Part shown: positions 1 to 5,976 of the stretch, piece after piece
Layout: every line of letters starts with the position of its first letter
Numbering within the stretch: the first letter of the stretch is position 1
NCBI GenBank assembly: GCA_937902445.1
Contig: CALELJ010000245.1
Coordinates: forward strand, 1 to 9,343
DNA length: 9,343 bases
Source of the DNA: an uncultured Treponema sp.
GTDB taxonomy: Bacteria; Spirochaetota; Spirochaetia; Treponematales; Treponemataceae
Reading direction: 5' to 3'
Made by a program: the position numbers and the translations under genes
The notes under the pieces: generated by a model
Seen by the model: only the letters and a program-made list of their open reading frames with translations
The model's database searches: none
Told to the model about the DNA's origin: nothing

Positions 1-15
1 TTGTTTTATAAAAAA

Positions 16-546
16 TTAGTGATGCTTCTGCTGAAATCTTTTGAGCATTGCAACGCCATTCTTTTTTCCGTTGTAAACGAATCCACCGTCCCAGTATTCA
101 AGAGCTGCAAACAAAGCGTTTCCACCATCCTGGTCATCAGATCTCTTTGTACGGAAAGAAACATAATTTGAAAGCTCTTCAAAGTTTGATTCATGCAGAC
201 AGTCAAGGCGCTTTTTATTGAAATCATTCCATTTTTCAAGATCCTTGAATCCTTCACCTTCATCTTCAACGATGATGTGTGCGTGTGTAGCGCTGAATGA
301 ATACCATACATGAACCTGCTTGTTGAGATCACAGTTATTTCCATGCTTAACAGCATTTTTGATAACTTCACTGATCTGCTGTTCAAGAAGGTTGATTTCC
401 TTGATTTCAAGAGGTGCAGACTGAACTATCAAAAGTGTAAAATAGCGAATCTGTCTGAAGTTAGATGGGAATGCTTTATAAAGCATGTTTGTCTTGTCGA
501 ACAATGGGTCATTTCCGTCTGAACGAAGCTCTTTGAGTTCTTCCAT
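16..546 (-). CDS. RsbW/SpoIIAB-like anti-sigma-factor serine kinase (HATPase_c)
   Basis: A GHKL-fold ATPase of 176 aa, probably cytoplasmic. It is expected to phosphorylate the STAS protein encoded just upstream and to bind a sigma factor or other target when the STAS protein is phosphorylated. Visible motifs are the N box ISEVIKNAVKHGN (E60, N64, H68), the G1 box VEDEGEGF (D95, G97, G99) and a G2-like GGNALFAA (from G141). The G1-to-G2 stretch is about 40 residues of charged sequence, and the G2 motif is GGN rather than the usual G-x-G-L, so this is a divergent member. The ATG at 546 is preceded by AAAGGAG with a 7-nt spacer (554-560). It begins 18 bp after the STAS gene stop, as the third gene of the operon. 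Family and role come from motifs and gene order. The target is not in the window. Confidence in kinase fold is high, in the exact partner moderate. Confidence 0.88.
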   Translation of the reverse strand: MEELKELRSDGNDPLFDKTNMLYKAFPSNFRQIRYFTLLIVQSAPLEIKEINLLEQQISEVIKNAVKHGNNCDLNKQVHVWYSFSATHAHIIVEDEGEGFKDLEKWNDFNKKRLDCLHESNFEELSNYVSFRTKRSDDQDGGNALFAALEYWDGGFVYNGKKNGVAMLKRFQQKHH

Positions 547-564
547 TTTGCATCTCCTTTAAAT

Positions 565-903
565 CTATTCATTAATCATGAGCAATGCTTCTTCAACGCT
601 ATTTGCAATAGGGAAGTAGCCCATAAGTTTTGTAAGCTCAATAACTTTCTTTACTGAACCATGAACGTTTGAAATATAAAGTTTAAGGTTCATCTTTTTG
701 ATTGTAGAACAGATATAAATGAGAGCACCGATTCCAGACGAGTCAATATAGTCTACCTGTTCAAGATTGATTACAAAAGATTTTACGTTTTTCTCAAGCA
801 TCTTCATAACAAGTTCCTTGAGCTTGTAGGAATTGTACAAGTCCATTTCACCATTTACATCAATGATGTAGACTTCTCCATTCTTCCTTATTTTAAGTTC
901 CAT
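565..903 (-). CDS. STAS-domain anti-sigma-factor antagonist (SpoIIAA/RsbV-like)
   Basis: A 112-aa single-domain STAS protein, the usual full length for SpoIIAA/RsbV. Its start (MELKIRKNGEVYIIDVNGEM) gives the N-terminal beta strands. The signature DYIDSSGIGAL (residues 51-61) carries the phospho-acceptor serine; by alignment to SpoIIAA Ser58, the first serine after the aspartate, this is S55. The unphosphorylated form would bind the kinase encoded next to it and release that kinase's target; the SpoIIE-type phosphatase encoded upstream would regenerate it. The ATG at 903 has AAGGAG at 911-916 with a 7-nt spacer. The gene lies 28 bp after the phosphatase stop and 18 bp before the kinase start, which supports one transcript. 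Family assignment is from sequence; the partner roles are inferred from synteny with known partner-switch cassettes. Confidence 0.93.
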   Translation of the reverse strand: MELKIRKNGEVYIIDVNGEMDLYNSYKLKELVMKMLEKNVKSFVINLEQVDYIDSSGIGALIYICSTIKKMNLKLYISNVHGSVKKVIELTKLMGYFPIANSVEEALLMINE

Positions 904-931
904 AAGTTTACTCCTTAATGCTCGGTTTTAC

Positions 932-2632
932 TCAAAATTTTATTACAAGCAACGATTGGTCATCATGCTGACTGCTGTTGCCAATATACTTCTTGATATC
1001 GGCTTTTACCAAATTTGCGATATCTTTTCCGGATTTAGAAGCATTCAAAGAAACTATCTTAAGTAATGATTCCTTTGGATACTGTTGTCCCTGTTCATTC
1101 AAGGCTTCTACAAGTCCGTCAGTATATGTTACAAGGATATCACCAGTTTTAATATCTTGCAAGATATCTTTATAAGAAGACTCCTTGTCAACACCGATAG
1201 GCTCACTTGCAGTAGAAATCTGTTCTACTGTATTTTTTTCTGAATCGTAATAGAAGACCGGTGTTGTTCCGCCTGTTGCGATTTCTGCTACTTTTTTAGT
1301 AGGATCGTAATTGATAAGTGCACATGAGGCAAAGTGGTCTGTGCTGAAACTTTCAGCTGAAATACCATGATTTACCCATTCAAGGATTGTTCCAGCCGAT
1401 TTCTTTGTATTGACAACAAGACGGAGCATGGCACGAAGCATTGACATTACGATGACGCTGTTTATACCCTTGCCGGCAACATCGCTCATGACAAAAGAAA
1501 TTCTGTCTTTTCTTGATACAATGACGTCGTAGTAGTCACCGCAAACGCCTTCCTCAGGATTCCAGATTGTTCCAAGCTGAATGCCAGGAAGTACTGGAAG
1601 TTTTGATGGATGAAGTATCTGCTGAATGCTTGTTGCAATCTGAGCTTCCTTGATGAGATTGTTATGCTCCATTATTTCATTAACGGACATGACAGTCTTG
1701 ATGGATGTAGTTGCAAAATCAGCGAGCATGACTGCCGACTTGAGGTTTTCTTCTGTGAATACAGGTTTTTCGTGAGTTCTTGCAAGTGCAATTACACCAA
1801 TTACTGTATCATTTATCTTCATAGGAAGCATGATGTAGCTTCCGCATTCAAGGAATTCCTCAGGACCGTTCTGATAGATTCTGGCATCATTCTGAGGCTT
1901 TGTAATAAGTTCAGGTTTTCCTGCTGTTGCAACTTCACCAAAAATGTTTTCGCGAAGAGGGAATGATGCAAATTTGAAATTTGTGGCAATACGGATAGGC
2001 TTGTGAGGCATGTCACTTGGAAGCTTATATGGAGGAGGGAAGTCTCCGTCGAATGACTTGACTGTAATGACATCCTCAAAATCATCTACGAGAAGAATTG
2101 CACCACCATCAGCCTGGACTTCATCACGGATTGTTTTGTTCACATAATCAAGGAGCAACGAAAGACCGTTTTTATCAGAGAAACATTCTGTAGCCTTTGC
2201 TGAAAATCCATAGCTGAGCTGAAGGGCACGTGATTCCTCATCAGTTGTCTGGATCGATTTTGCTTCGATGACCTGGGCATATGCCTGGGCTGTACTTTTT
2301 TCAGCTTCGTTTACAGAGTGTGGAACAAGCTTTCTGATTTCCCTTGGCTCGAAAGTGCAGAGGATTATTGCATACGGAATAACAATGGCCAATGCAATGA
2401 CAAGTGCACATGCGAAAAAACCAAAAGCATTTGTCTGGTCTTCCGAGAAAAGAACCTTGACTGCAGATACAAGGCTTCCAGCTCCAATTATTATCGTTGA
2501 AAGATAAGCAATGAAACTGATTCTGGCTGTCTTCTTTTTCTTTATCGCAGAAAAAAGAATCAGCATAATTACAGAAATCGCAGTAATCACAAACAGAGGA
2601 ATATAAGCAAAAGTATTTTCCAAAAGAATCAA
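932..2632 (-). CDS. Membrane GAF-PP2C phosphatase, SpoIIE/RsbU family
   Basis: A 566-aa protein serine phosphatase expected to dephosphorylate the adjacent STAS protein. Three hydrophobic helices lie at about 11-30, 38-61 and 69-93, followed by a charged linker. A GAF-like sensor domain spans about 155-315. A helical switch segment (about 325-345, IQQILHPSKLPVLPG) leads into a PP2C/SpoIIE domain at about 350-566. The metal-binding motifs are intact: GDYYD (D366, D369), SDVAGKG (D384), TDG (D505) and HDDQS (D557, D558). The start is TTG at 2632, chosen because AAGGAG (2641-2646) sits 8 nt upstream; no ATG is available near it. It is the first gene of a phosphatase-STAS-kinase operon, with a promoter candidate at 2686-2714. 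The signal sensed by the GAF or membrane part cannot be read from the sequence. Phosphatase identity is secure; the substrate is inferred from context. Confidence 0.94.
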   Translation of the reverse strand: MILLENTFAYIPLFVITAISVIMLILFSAIKKKKTARISFIAYLSTIIIGAGSLVSAVKVLFSEDQTNAFGFFACALVIALAIVIPYAIILCTFEPREIRKLVPHSVNEAEKSTAQAYAQVIEAKSIQTTDEESRALQLSYGFSAKATECFSDKNGLSLLLDYVNKTIRDEVQADGGAILLVDDFEDVITVKSFDGDFPPPYKLPSDMPHKPIRIATNFKFASFPLRENIFGEVATAGKPELITKPQNDARIYQNGPEEFLECGSYIMLPMKINDTVIGVIALARTHEKPVFTEENLKSAVMLADFATTSIKTVMSVNEIMEHNNLIKEAQIATSIQQILHPSKLPVLPGIQLGTIWNPEEGVCGDYYDVIVSRKDRISFVMSDVAGKGINSVIVMSMLRAMLRLVVNTKKSAGTILEWVNHGISAESFSTDHFASCALINYDPTKKVAEIATGGTTPVFYYDSEKNTVEQISTASEPIGVDKESSYKDILQDIKTGDILVTYTDGLVEALNEQGQQYPKESLLKIVSLNASKSGKDIANLVKADIKKYIGNSSQHDDQSLLVIKF

Positions 2633-2640
2633 AATTATAT

Positions 2641-2646
2641 CTCCTT
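2641..2646 (-). promoter_or_regulatory. Shine-Dalgarno deciding the TTG start of the SpoIIE-type gene
   Basis: AAGGAG on the minus strand lies 8 nt before TTG at 2632-2630. This places initiation at a TTG codon; the next in-frame TTG, at 2623, would be 17 nt away, which is too far. Confidence 0.75.
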
Positions 2647-2685
2647 ACTGCATATTGACGGAATTATCCGAAAATACTGACTTTC

Positions 2686-2714
2686 AGTTTAACATTGAAA
2701 TATTTCACCGTCAA
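2686..2714 (-). promoter_or_regulatory. Sigma70-type promoter of the partner-switch operon
   Basis: On the minus strand, TTGACG (2709-2714, 5 of 6 to the -35 consensus) is followed by a 17-bp spacer and TAAACT (2686-2691, 4 of 6 to the -10 consensus). A TG one base upstream of the -10 box makes it an extended -10. Transcription would begin near 2679, giving a leader of roughly 47 nt before the TTG start. No clear intrinsic terminator was seen after the upstream gene (ends 2753), so some read-through from it is possible. Predicted by eye from consensus only. Confidence 0.55.
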
Positions 2715-2752
2715 GTTTTTAATGTATTTTTCGGGTTAAATCTCCAAAATCA

Positions 2753-3691
2753 CTATTCCGTGGCTGCCTTGCGAAAAAGTTTTTTCATTTTCAATCTTGC
2801 AAGCCTGTTCTTTATCCGCCTTGCCAGCGGAATCTTTCCATACTGTTCTGTAAATCCCACTGCGGCGTCTTCAAGCGGGAATTCATTGCCAAACTTCTGC
2901 TTCAGTTCATCCCAGTATTTTATGAGGAACAGATAGAGGTCCGCATTTGTACGTCCCTTGAACCTTTTGATGATCTTTCTGCTGGCAATTACTTTTATGA
3001 CTGGAAGATAGACGTTCTGAAACCATGACAGAACAGCTTCTTCCATAGGAATTTCTTCCGTTTTGCTGGTGTTTATGTAGTATTTATGGCAAAGAATGTG
3101 GTTGTATGCCTCATCATACTGGCCCGGAGTACTGAAATCCAGACACCAGTAGTCTGTTATGTCGCCGAAATTTGTTTCCGCATAAAAAACGCGTTTTTCA
3201 TAGTCAAGAACCTGCCTGATCATCTGTTTTTTTGTGCTGCCAGGCTTCAGTTTTATTTCGCTCTGAAGGCAAACTACCTCCGCGTCGATGTTTTCGATGT
3301 GCTTTGATTTTGCCACCGATACCCTGTGGTTTCCGTCTCTGACAAAATACAGTCCGCCAAGTTCATAAACGCTGATGGCCGGAAGGATGATGTCCTGATA
3401 ATGGGCCATGTCCACGTGTTCCCAGCGGTTTTTAAGGAAATTGCTTTTTGGAAAGAAGTGGTTGTCAAAATCTGAATAGCGCCCCTCGCTGCCGACTATG
3501 TGGTCAACCGGAATGACCTGCATTCCCTTGTACACTTCGTTTTTAGGTCTGAGGAGTGTCTTTATGTCCTGAAGTGAAATCAGTTTTGCTTCCTCTGGAT
3601 TCAAGAGGTGCTGGATTTCATTGATCAAAGCCTTGCTGTGGGCCTTGCTGAAATCGTCATCTGTCTGTGAGGATAGATATGATTGGTTCAA
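2753..3691 (-). CDS. ParB/sulfiredoxin-like DGNHR-motif protein of unknown function
   Basis: 312 aa from the TTG start at 3691. The motif FVRDGNHRVSVAK (about residues 117-128, D119-R123) preceded by beta-strand-like sequence resembles the ParB N-terminal/sulfiredoxin-like fold, where a similar segment contacts a nucleotide. The C-terminal third contains NADLYLFLIKYWDELKQKFG and then LEDAAVGFTEQYG, a pairing I associate with ParB-like/DUF4032-type proteins of unknown function; this recall is not verified. The tail (about 290-308) is strongly basic (RRIKNRLARLKMKKLFRK), which could suit nucleic-acid or membrane contact. I chose TTG at 3691 because AAAGGAG stands 6 nt before it. The ATG at 3712 has no good ribosome site, and the AAAGGAG would fall inside its coding sequence. 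The gene overlaps the phosphoesterase gene by 35 bp. No helix-turn-helix was recognised. Real gene: very likely; function: unknown. Confidence 0.82.
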   Translation of the reverse strand: MNQSYLSSQTDDDFSKAHSKALINEIQHLLNPEEAKLISLQDIKTLLRPKNEVYKGMQVIPVDHIVGSEGRYSDFDNHFFPKSNFLKNRWEHVDMAHYQDIILPAISVYELGGLYFVRDGNHRVSVAKSKHIENIDAEVVCLQSEIKLKPGSTKKQMIRQVLDYEKRVFYAETNFGDITDYWCLDFSTPGQYDEAYNHILCHKYYINTSKTEEIPMEEAVLSWFQNVYLPVIKVIASRKIIKRFKGRTNADLYLFLIKYWDELKQKFGNEFPLEDAAVGFTEQYGKIPLARRIKNRLARLKMKKLFRKAATE

Positions 3692-4418
3692 GTTTGTCTC
3701 CTTTAGTTGCATCCTGCTGAAATTCTACGACCAGGTGGCTGTATGCGTTTACTACAGTTGTTTTACCCGTTACAGTCACCCGTTTTGCCTGCAGGTCGTA
3801 TAAATGTATGTGTCCATGAATCAATAAACCTGGTTTGAATTTTTTTATGAACCAGTTGAAGCATTCAAATCCCTTGTGGCACGGATCTTCCTTGTCGTGG
3901 ATGTGACGGGGTGATGCGTGTGTCAGAAAAACGTCGCAATAGCGTCCGTATCTAATTTTGTTCCATAACAAAGACGGAACAAGGGCAAGAAGCTGTCTTT
4001 TCATCTGGCCTTCAGTAAACTGGGCCTGGCCGTTGTTGTATCTTATGCTTCCAGTAACGCCGGAAATCAAAAGCGGTGTTGTCTTTCCGTCAGGCAAGGT
4101 GAAATTCAGATAACGGTTTTTTATTGTCCTGTTGCTGACATAATCCGCCCCGTGGCTGTGTTTTCCCTGCTGAAAACCCGGATTGTGCATTTCCGGAATG
4201 TCACCGAATGAGGTCTTCTTGTAGTACTTGTATTCGCTTAAATCGTGGTTTCCGAAGACAAAAAAAGTAGGCTTTGAAAGGGAATCCACTATGAAATCGA
4301 TGTATTCCATGGAAAGATCACCTGCGCAGAAAACCGCATCAACATCACCATATCTTTCCTTTACTGTTGTTGAGTAGATTAGAGGATCAATCTGGTCTGA
4401 CACAAGGAGAAACTTCAT
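3657..4418 (-). CDS. Calcineurin-like metallophosphoesterase
   Basis: 253 aa, predicted cytoplasmic, with no signal peptide. Motif order fits the calcineurin-like phosphoesterase superfamily: VSDQID near the N-terminus (D8), AGDLS (G33, D34), FGNHDLS (G56-D59), FLTHASP (H167) and LLIHGHIH (H201, H203, H205). The first motif is normally D-x-H; here the third position is I10, so one metal ligand appears replaced. The start is ATG at 4418 (MKFLLVSD), where the first beta strand normally begins; the reading frame stays open upstream to 4493, but that stretch lies over the preceding gene. The ATG is one nucleotide after the TAA of the TPR gene (ends 4420), with no strong ribosome site, implying translational coupling. 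Substrate (phosphoprotein, nucleotide or other phosphodiester) cannot be told from the sequence. Confidence 0.9.
   Translation of the reverse strand: MKFLLVSDQIDPLIYSTTVKERYGDVDAVFCAGDLSMEYIDFIVDSLSKPTFFVFGNHDLSEYKYYKKTSFGDIPEMHNPGFQQGKHSHGADYVSNRTIKNRYLNFTLPDGKTTPLLISGVTGSIRYNNGQAQFTEGQMKRQLLALVPSLLWNKIRYGRYCDVFLTHASPRHIHDKEDPCHKGFECFNWFIKKFKPGLLIHGHIHLYDLQAKRVTVTGKTTVVNAYSHLVVEFQQDATKGDKLEPIISILTDR
3698..3704 (-). promoter_or_regulatory. Shine-Dalgarno deciding a TTG start
   Basis: AAAGGAG on the minus strand lies 6 nt before TTG at 3691-3689, within the 3' end of the phosphoesterase gene. It argues for the TTG start over the ATG at 3712 and points to translational coupling between the two genes. 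Confidence 0.75.
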
Positions 4419-4419
4419 T

Positions 4420-5790
4420 TTACAGGCCGGCTTTTTTGAACAGGGCTTCAAGAATGTCTTTTGATACGAGGACAATAGGTCTTCCGTCCGCAAAAGAATG
4501 GGCTGAAGGAGAGAAGTCTGAGCATGTGAAAATGATTCCCTTTACATAGTTCTTGGCCTTGAGCACATCAGCCATCTTGCGTACTATGGAGTCTTCCAAT
4601 GGTTCCGTAGAACGGTAGAACTGGGCGAAAATGATCTGCTGCTTTGCATTCATCCAGGATTCTTTCTTTTCCTCGGTTGCAAGCATCTGGCATCCAAATT
4701 TTGTTGTCTCGATCTTCTGACTTACAAGGCTGTATCCTGCAGCGGCAACTTTTTTGCAAAGTTCCATGAACTGTGCGTTGTTTGCCGTAAGATATTCCTT
4801 GATTCCATCGTTTGTCTCAAGTTCTTTGTACTGGCTGAGCTTGGTTCCGACATCCTTGAACTTGCTGTTGACGGCAAATACGGTTTCCCACTGTTCGATG
4901 GCTTTTTCAATCTTTCTGTTTTTTTCGTAGCAGACACCAAGAAAATAACGTGCGTACAGGGTTTCCTGATTTTTAGGATCCTTTGTGTTTTTTATGGCCC
5001 TTTCAAAAGTGTCAACGGCCTTGTCGTTCTGGTCGGCCATCATGAGGCAGATTCCCTTTTCAACGAGAGCTTTCTGCTTGAATTCCGGAGAACGTTCCGC
5101 CTTTTCGAGAAGCTTTACGGCTGTTGGAAGATCCTTTGTTTCCTTGCATACTTTTCCAAGATAATAGTAGTTTTCATAGTTTTCAGGGTTCAGTTTGATT
5201 GAAGATTCAAGAGCCTGTTTTGCCTGTGTGTAGTTCTTGTTTCTGAAAAGAAGTCGACCTGCGGCTGTGTAGGCCCTCGCATTCTTCCTGTCATGCATGA
5301 TGGTCTTCTGATAGAAGCCCATGGCAAGCTTTGCGTTCCCCGTTTCTTCATATAGTTCAGCAGCCTTGAAGCTGTGGTCCGTATTGTTAGGTTCAAGTTT
5401 TGTGAGAAGGAGGTATTCCTTGAGGGCTTCACCGTTCTGGTTGAAACGTCTGTAAAGAAGCGCCATGTCCTTTCTGAATTCGGCTTCTGGAATTTCTCCG
5501 TTGAAAAGAGCATTCTGGTTTACTGTCTTGAATTCCATGAAAGCAAGTTCATGCTTGTTGTCCTGAAGGTAGGCTTTCCCAAGGTAATAGTGGGCTACAT
5601 AATTGCGGGGGTTTTTGGTGATGATTGACTTTGCGCAACGCTGGGCAGCCTGGTATTTACCTTCCTTGAGAAGACGTGGAACTCCATCAAGCTTTGAAGG
5701 AAAGAGAAAATTTTTGAATATTACAATTGATACGACTGCAATCAAAGCTATAAGAATTGCAGCAACAACGACAAACCCTAGTGAACCCAT
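4420..5790 (-). CDS. Membrane-anchored TPR protein with C-terminal Mrr-like domain
   Basis: 456 aa. One N-terminal transmembrane helix (about 5-26), then tandem TPR helices over about 38-325 (for example YYLGKAYLQDNKHELAFMEF from about 68, AYTAAGRLLFRNKNYTQAKQ from about 173, YYLGKVCKETKDLPTAVKLL from about 209). The last 120 residues differ. Their pattern KKVAAAGYSLV, IIFAQFYR, GIIFTCSDFSPSAHSFADG and RPIVLVSKDILEALF resembles the catalytic-fold domain of Mrr-type restriction endonucleases. In that family the core has D and Q-x-K; here the equivalent of Q-x-K reads QFY, so the domain is probably not a nuclease and may bind a ligand or protein. The ATG at 5790 follows GGTGGAG by 5 nt and is preferred over an in-frame GTG at 5805. 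First gene of a three-gene operon. TPR assignment is strong; the Mrr-like call is by eye only. Confidence 0.88.
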   Translation of the reverse strand: MGSLGFVVVAAILIALIAVVSIVIFKNFLFPSKLDGVPRLLKEGKYQAAQRCAKSIITKNPRNYVAHYYLGKAYLQDNKHELAFMEFKTVNQNALFNGEIPEAEFRKDMALLYRRFNQNGEALKEYLLLTKLEPNNTDHSFKAAELYEETGNAKLAMGFYQKTIMHDRKNARAYTAAGRLLFRNKNYTQAKQALESSIKLNPENYENYYYLGKVCKETKDLPTAVKLLEKAERSPEFKQKALVEKGICLMMADQNDKAVDTFERAIKNTKDPKNQETLYARYFLGVCYEKNRKIEKAIEQWETVFAVNSKFKDVGTKLSQYKELETNDGIKEYLTANNAQFMELCKKVAAAGYSLVSQKIETTKFGCQMLATEEKKESWMNAKQQIIFAQFYRSTEPLEDSIVRKMADVLKAKNYVKGIIFTCSDFSPSAHSFADGRPIVLVSKDILEALFKKAGL

Positions 5791-5818
5791 TTTTCTCCAC
5801 CGCACTAATTGTTGGATG

Positions 5819-5841
5819 TCTTAAAAACGTGATTTTTAAGA
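5819..5841. repeat. Perfect 9-bp inverted repeat in the leader of the TPR operon
   Basis: TCTTAAAAA (5819-5827) and TTTTTAAGA (5833-5841) are perfect reverse complements around a 5-base loop. It lies between the predicted minus-strand promoter and the TPR-gene start. It could form an AT-rich RNA hairpin or be an operator. It is not GC-rich, so it is not a typical terminator. Confidence 0.6.
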
Positions 5842-5861
5842 AACACCCTAGTTTAAATTAT

Positions 5862-5891
5862 ATTATATAGCATAAAAAGGTAATATTTCAA
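5862..5891 (-). promoter_or_regulatory. Promoter candidate for the TPR/phosphoesterase/ParB-like operon
   Basis: On the minus strand, TTGAAA (5886-5891) is followed at 18 bp by TATAAT (5862-5867), a perfect -10 hexamer. An overlapping choice, TATATA (5864-5869), has 16-bp spacing and an upstream TG. The leader would be roughly 65 nt and would contain the 5819-5841 inverted repeat. Consensus match only. Confidence 0.55.
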
Positions 5892-5894
5892 CAA

Positions 5895-5922
5895 TTGCCC
5901 ACGGGAACGGTAAAATTATAGA
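5895..5922 (+). promoter_or_regulatory. Weak promoter candidate for the rightward operon
   Basis: TTGCCC (5895-5900), a 16-bp spacer and TATAGA (5917-5922) give a plausible sigma70 promoter. Its -35 box is only 3 bp from the -35 box of the divergent promoter. A second -10-like TATAAA at 5940-5945 lacks a good -35. Weak evidence. Confidence 0.35.
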
Positions 5923-5932
5923 AGAATTTCAG

Positions 5933-5954
5933 CAGGTGCTATAAAATTCACCTG
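5933..5954. repeat. Inverted repeat CAGGTG-N10-CACCTG
   Basis: CAGGTG (5933-5938) and CACCTG (5949-5954) form a perfect 6-bp inverted repeat around an AT-rich 10-base spacer, 22 bp before the preferred start of the exported TPR gene. It could be an operator half-site pair or an RNA hairpin near the ribosome-binding region, where no normal Shine-Dalgarno is visible. Confidence 0.45.
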
Positions 5955-5976
5955 AAAAATGGTAGATAATATAACG

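Noticed and set aside
2659..2670. Small inverted repeat CGGA-ATTA-TCCG near the SpoIIE-type gene leader
   Set aside because: Only four base pairs with a four-base loop and no T-run; expected by chance, so it is not called a terminator or operator.
2633..2752. Possible intrinsic terminator after the ParB-like gene
   Set aside because: No GC-rich stem followed by a run of T was found in either direction in this 120-bp gap.
3712..3712. ATG at 3712 as the start of the ParB-like gene
   Set aside because: No good ribosome site precedes it, and AAAGGAG with proper spacing points to TTG at 3691.
4419..4493. Upstream extension of the phosphoesterase to 4493
   Set aside because: The added 25 residues lie over the end of the TPR gene and precede the typical first beta strand MKFLLVSD; ATG 4418 is better.
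5791..5805. GTG at 5805 as the start of the TPR/Mrr-like gene
   Set aside because: GGTGGAG, the best ribosome site, would lie within its codons; it fits ATG 5790 with a 5-nt spacer.
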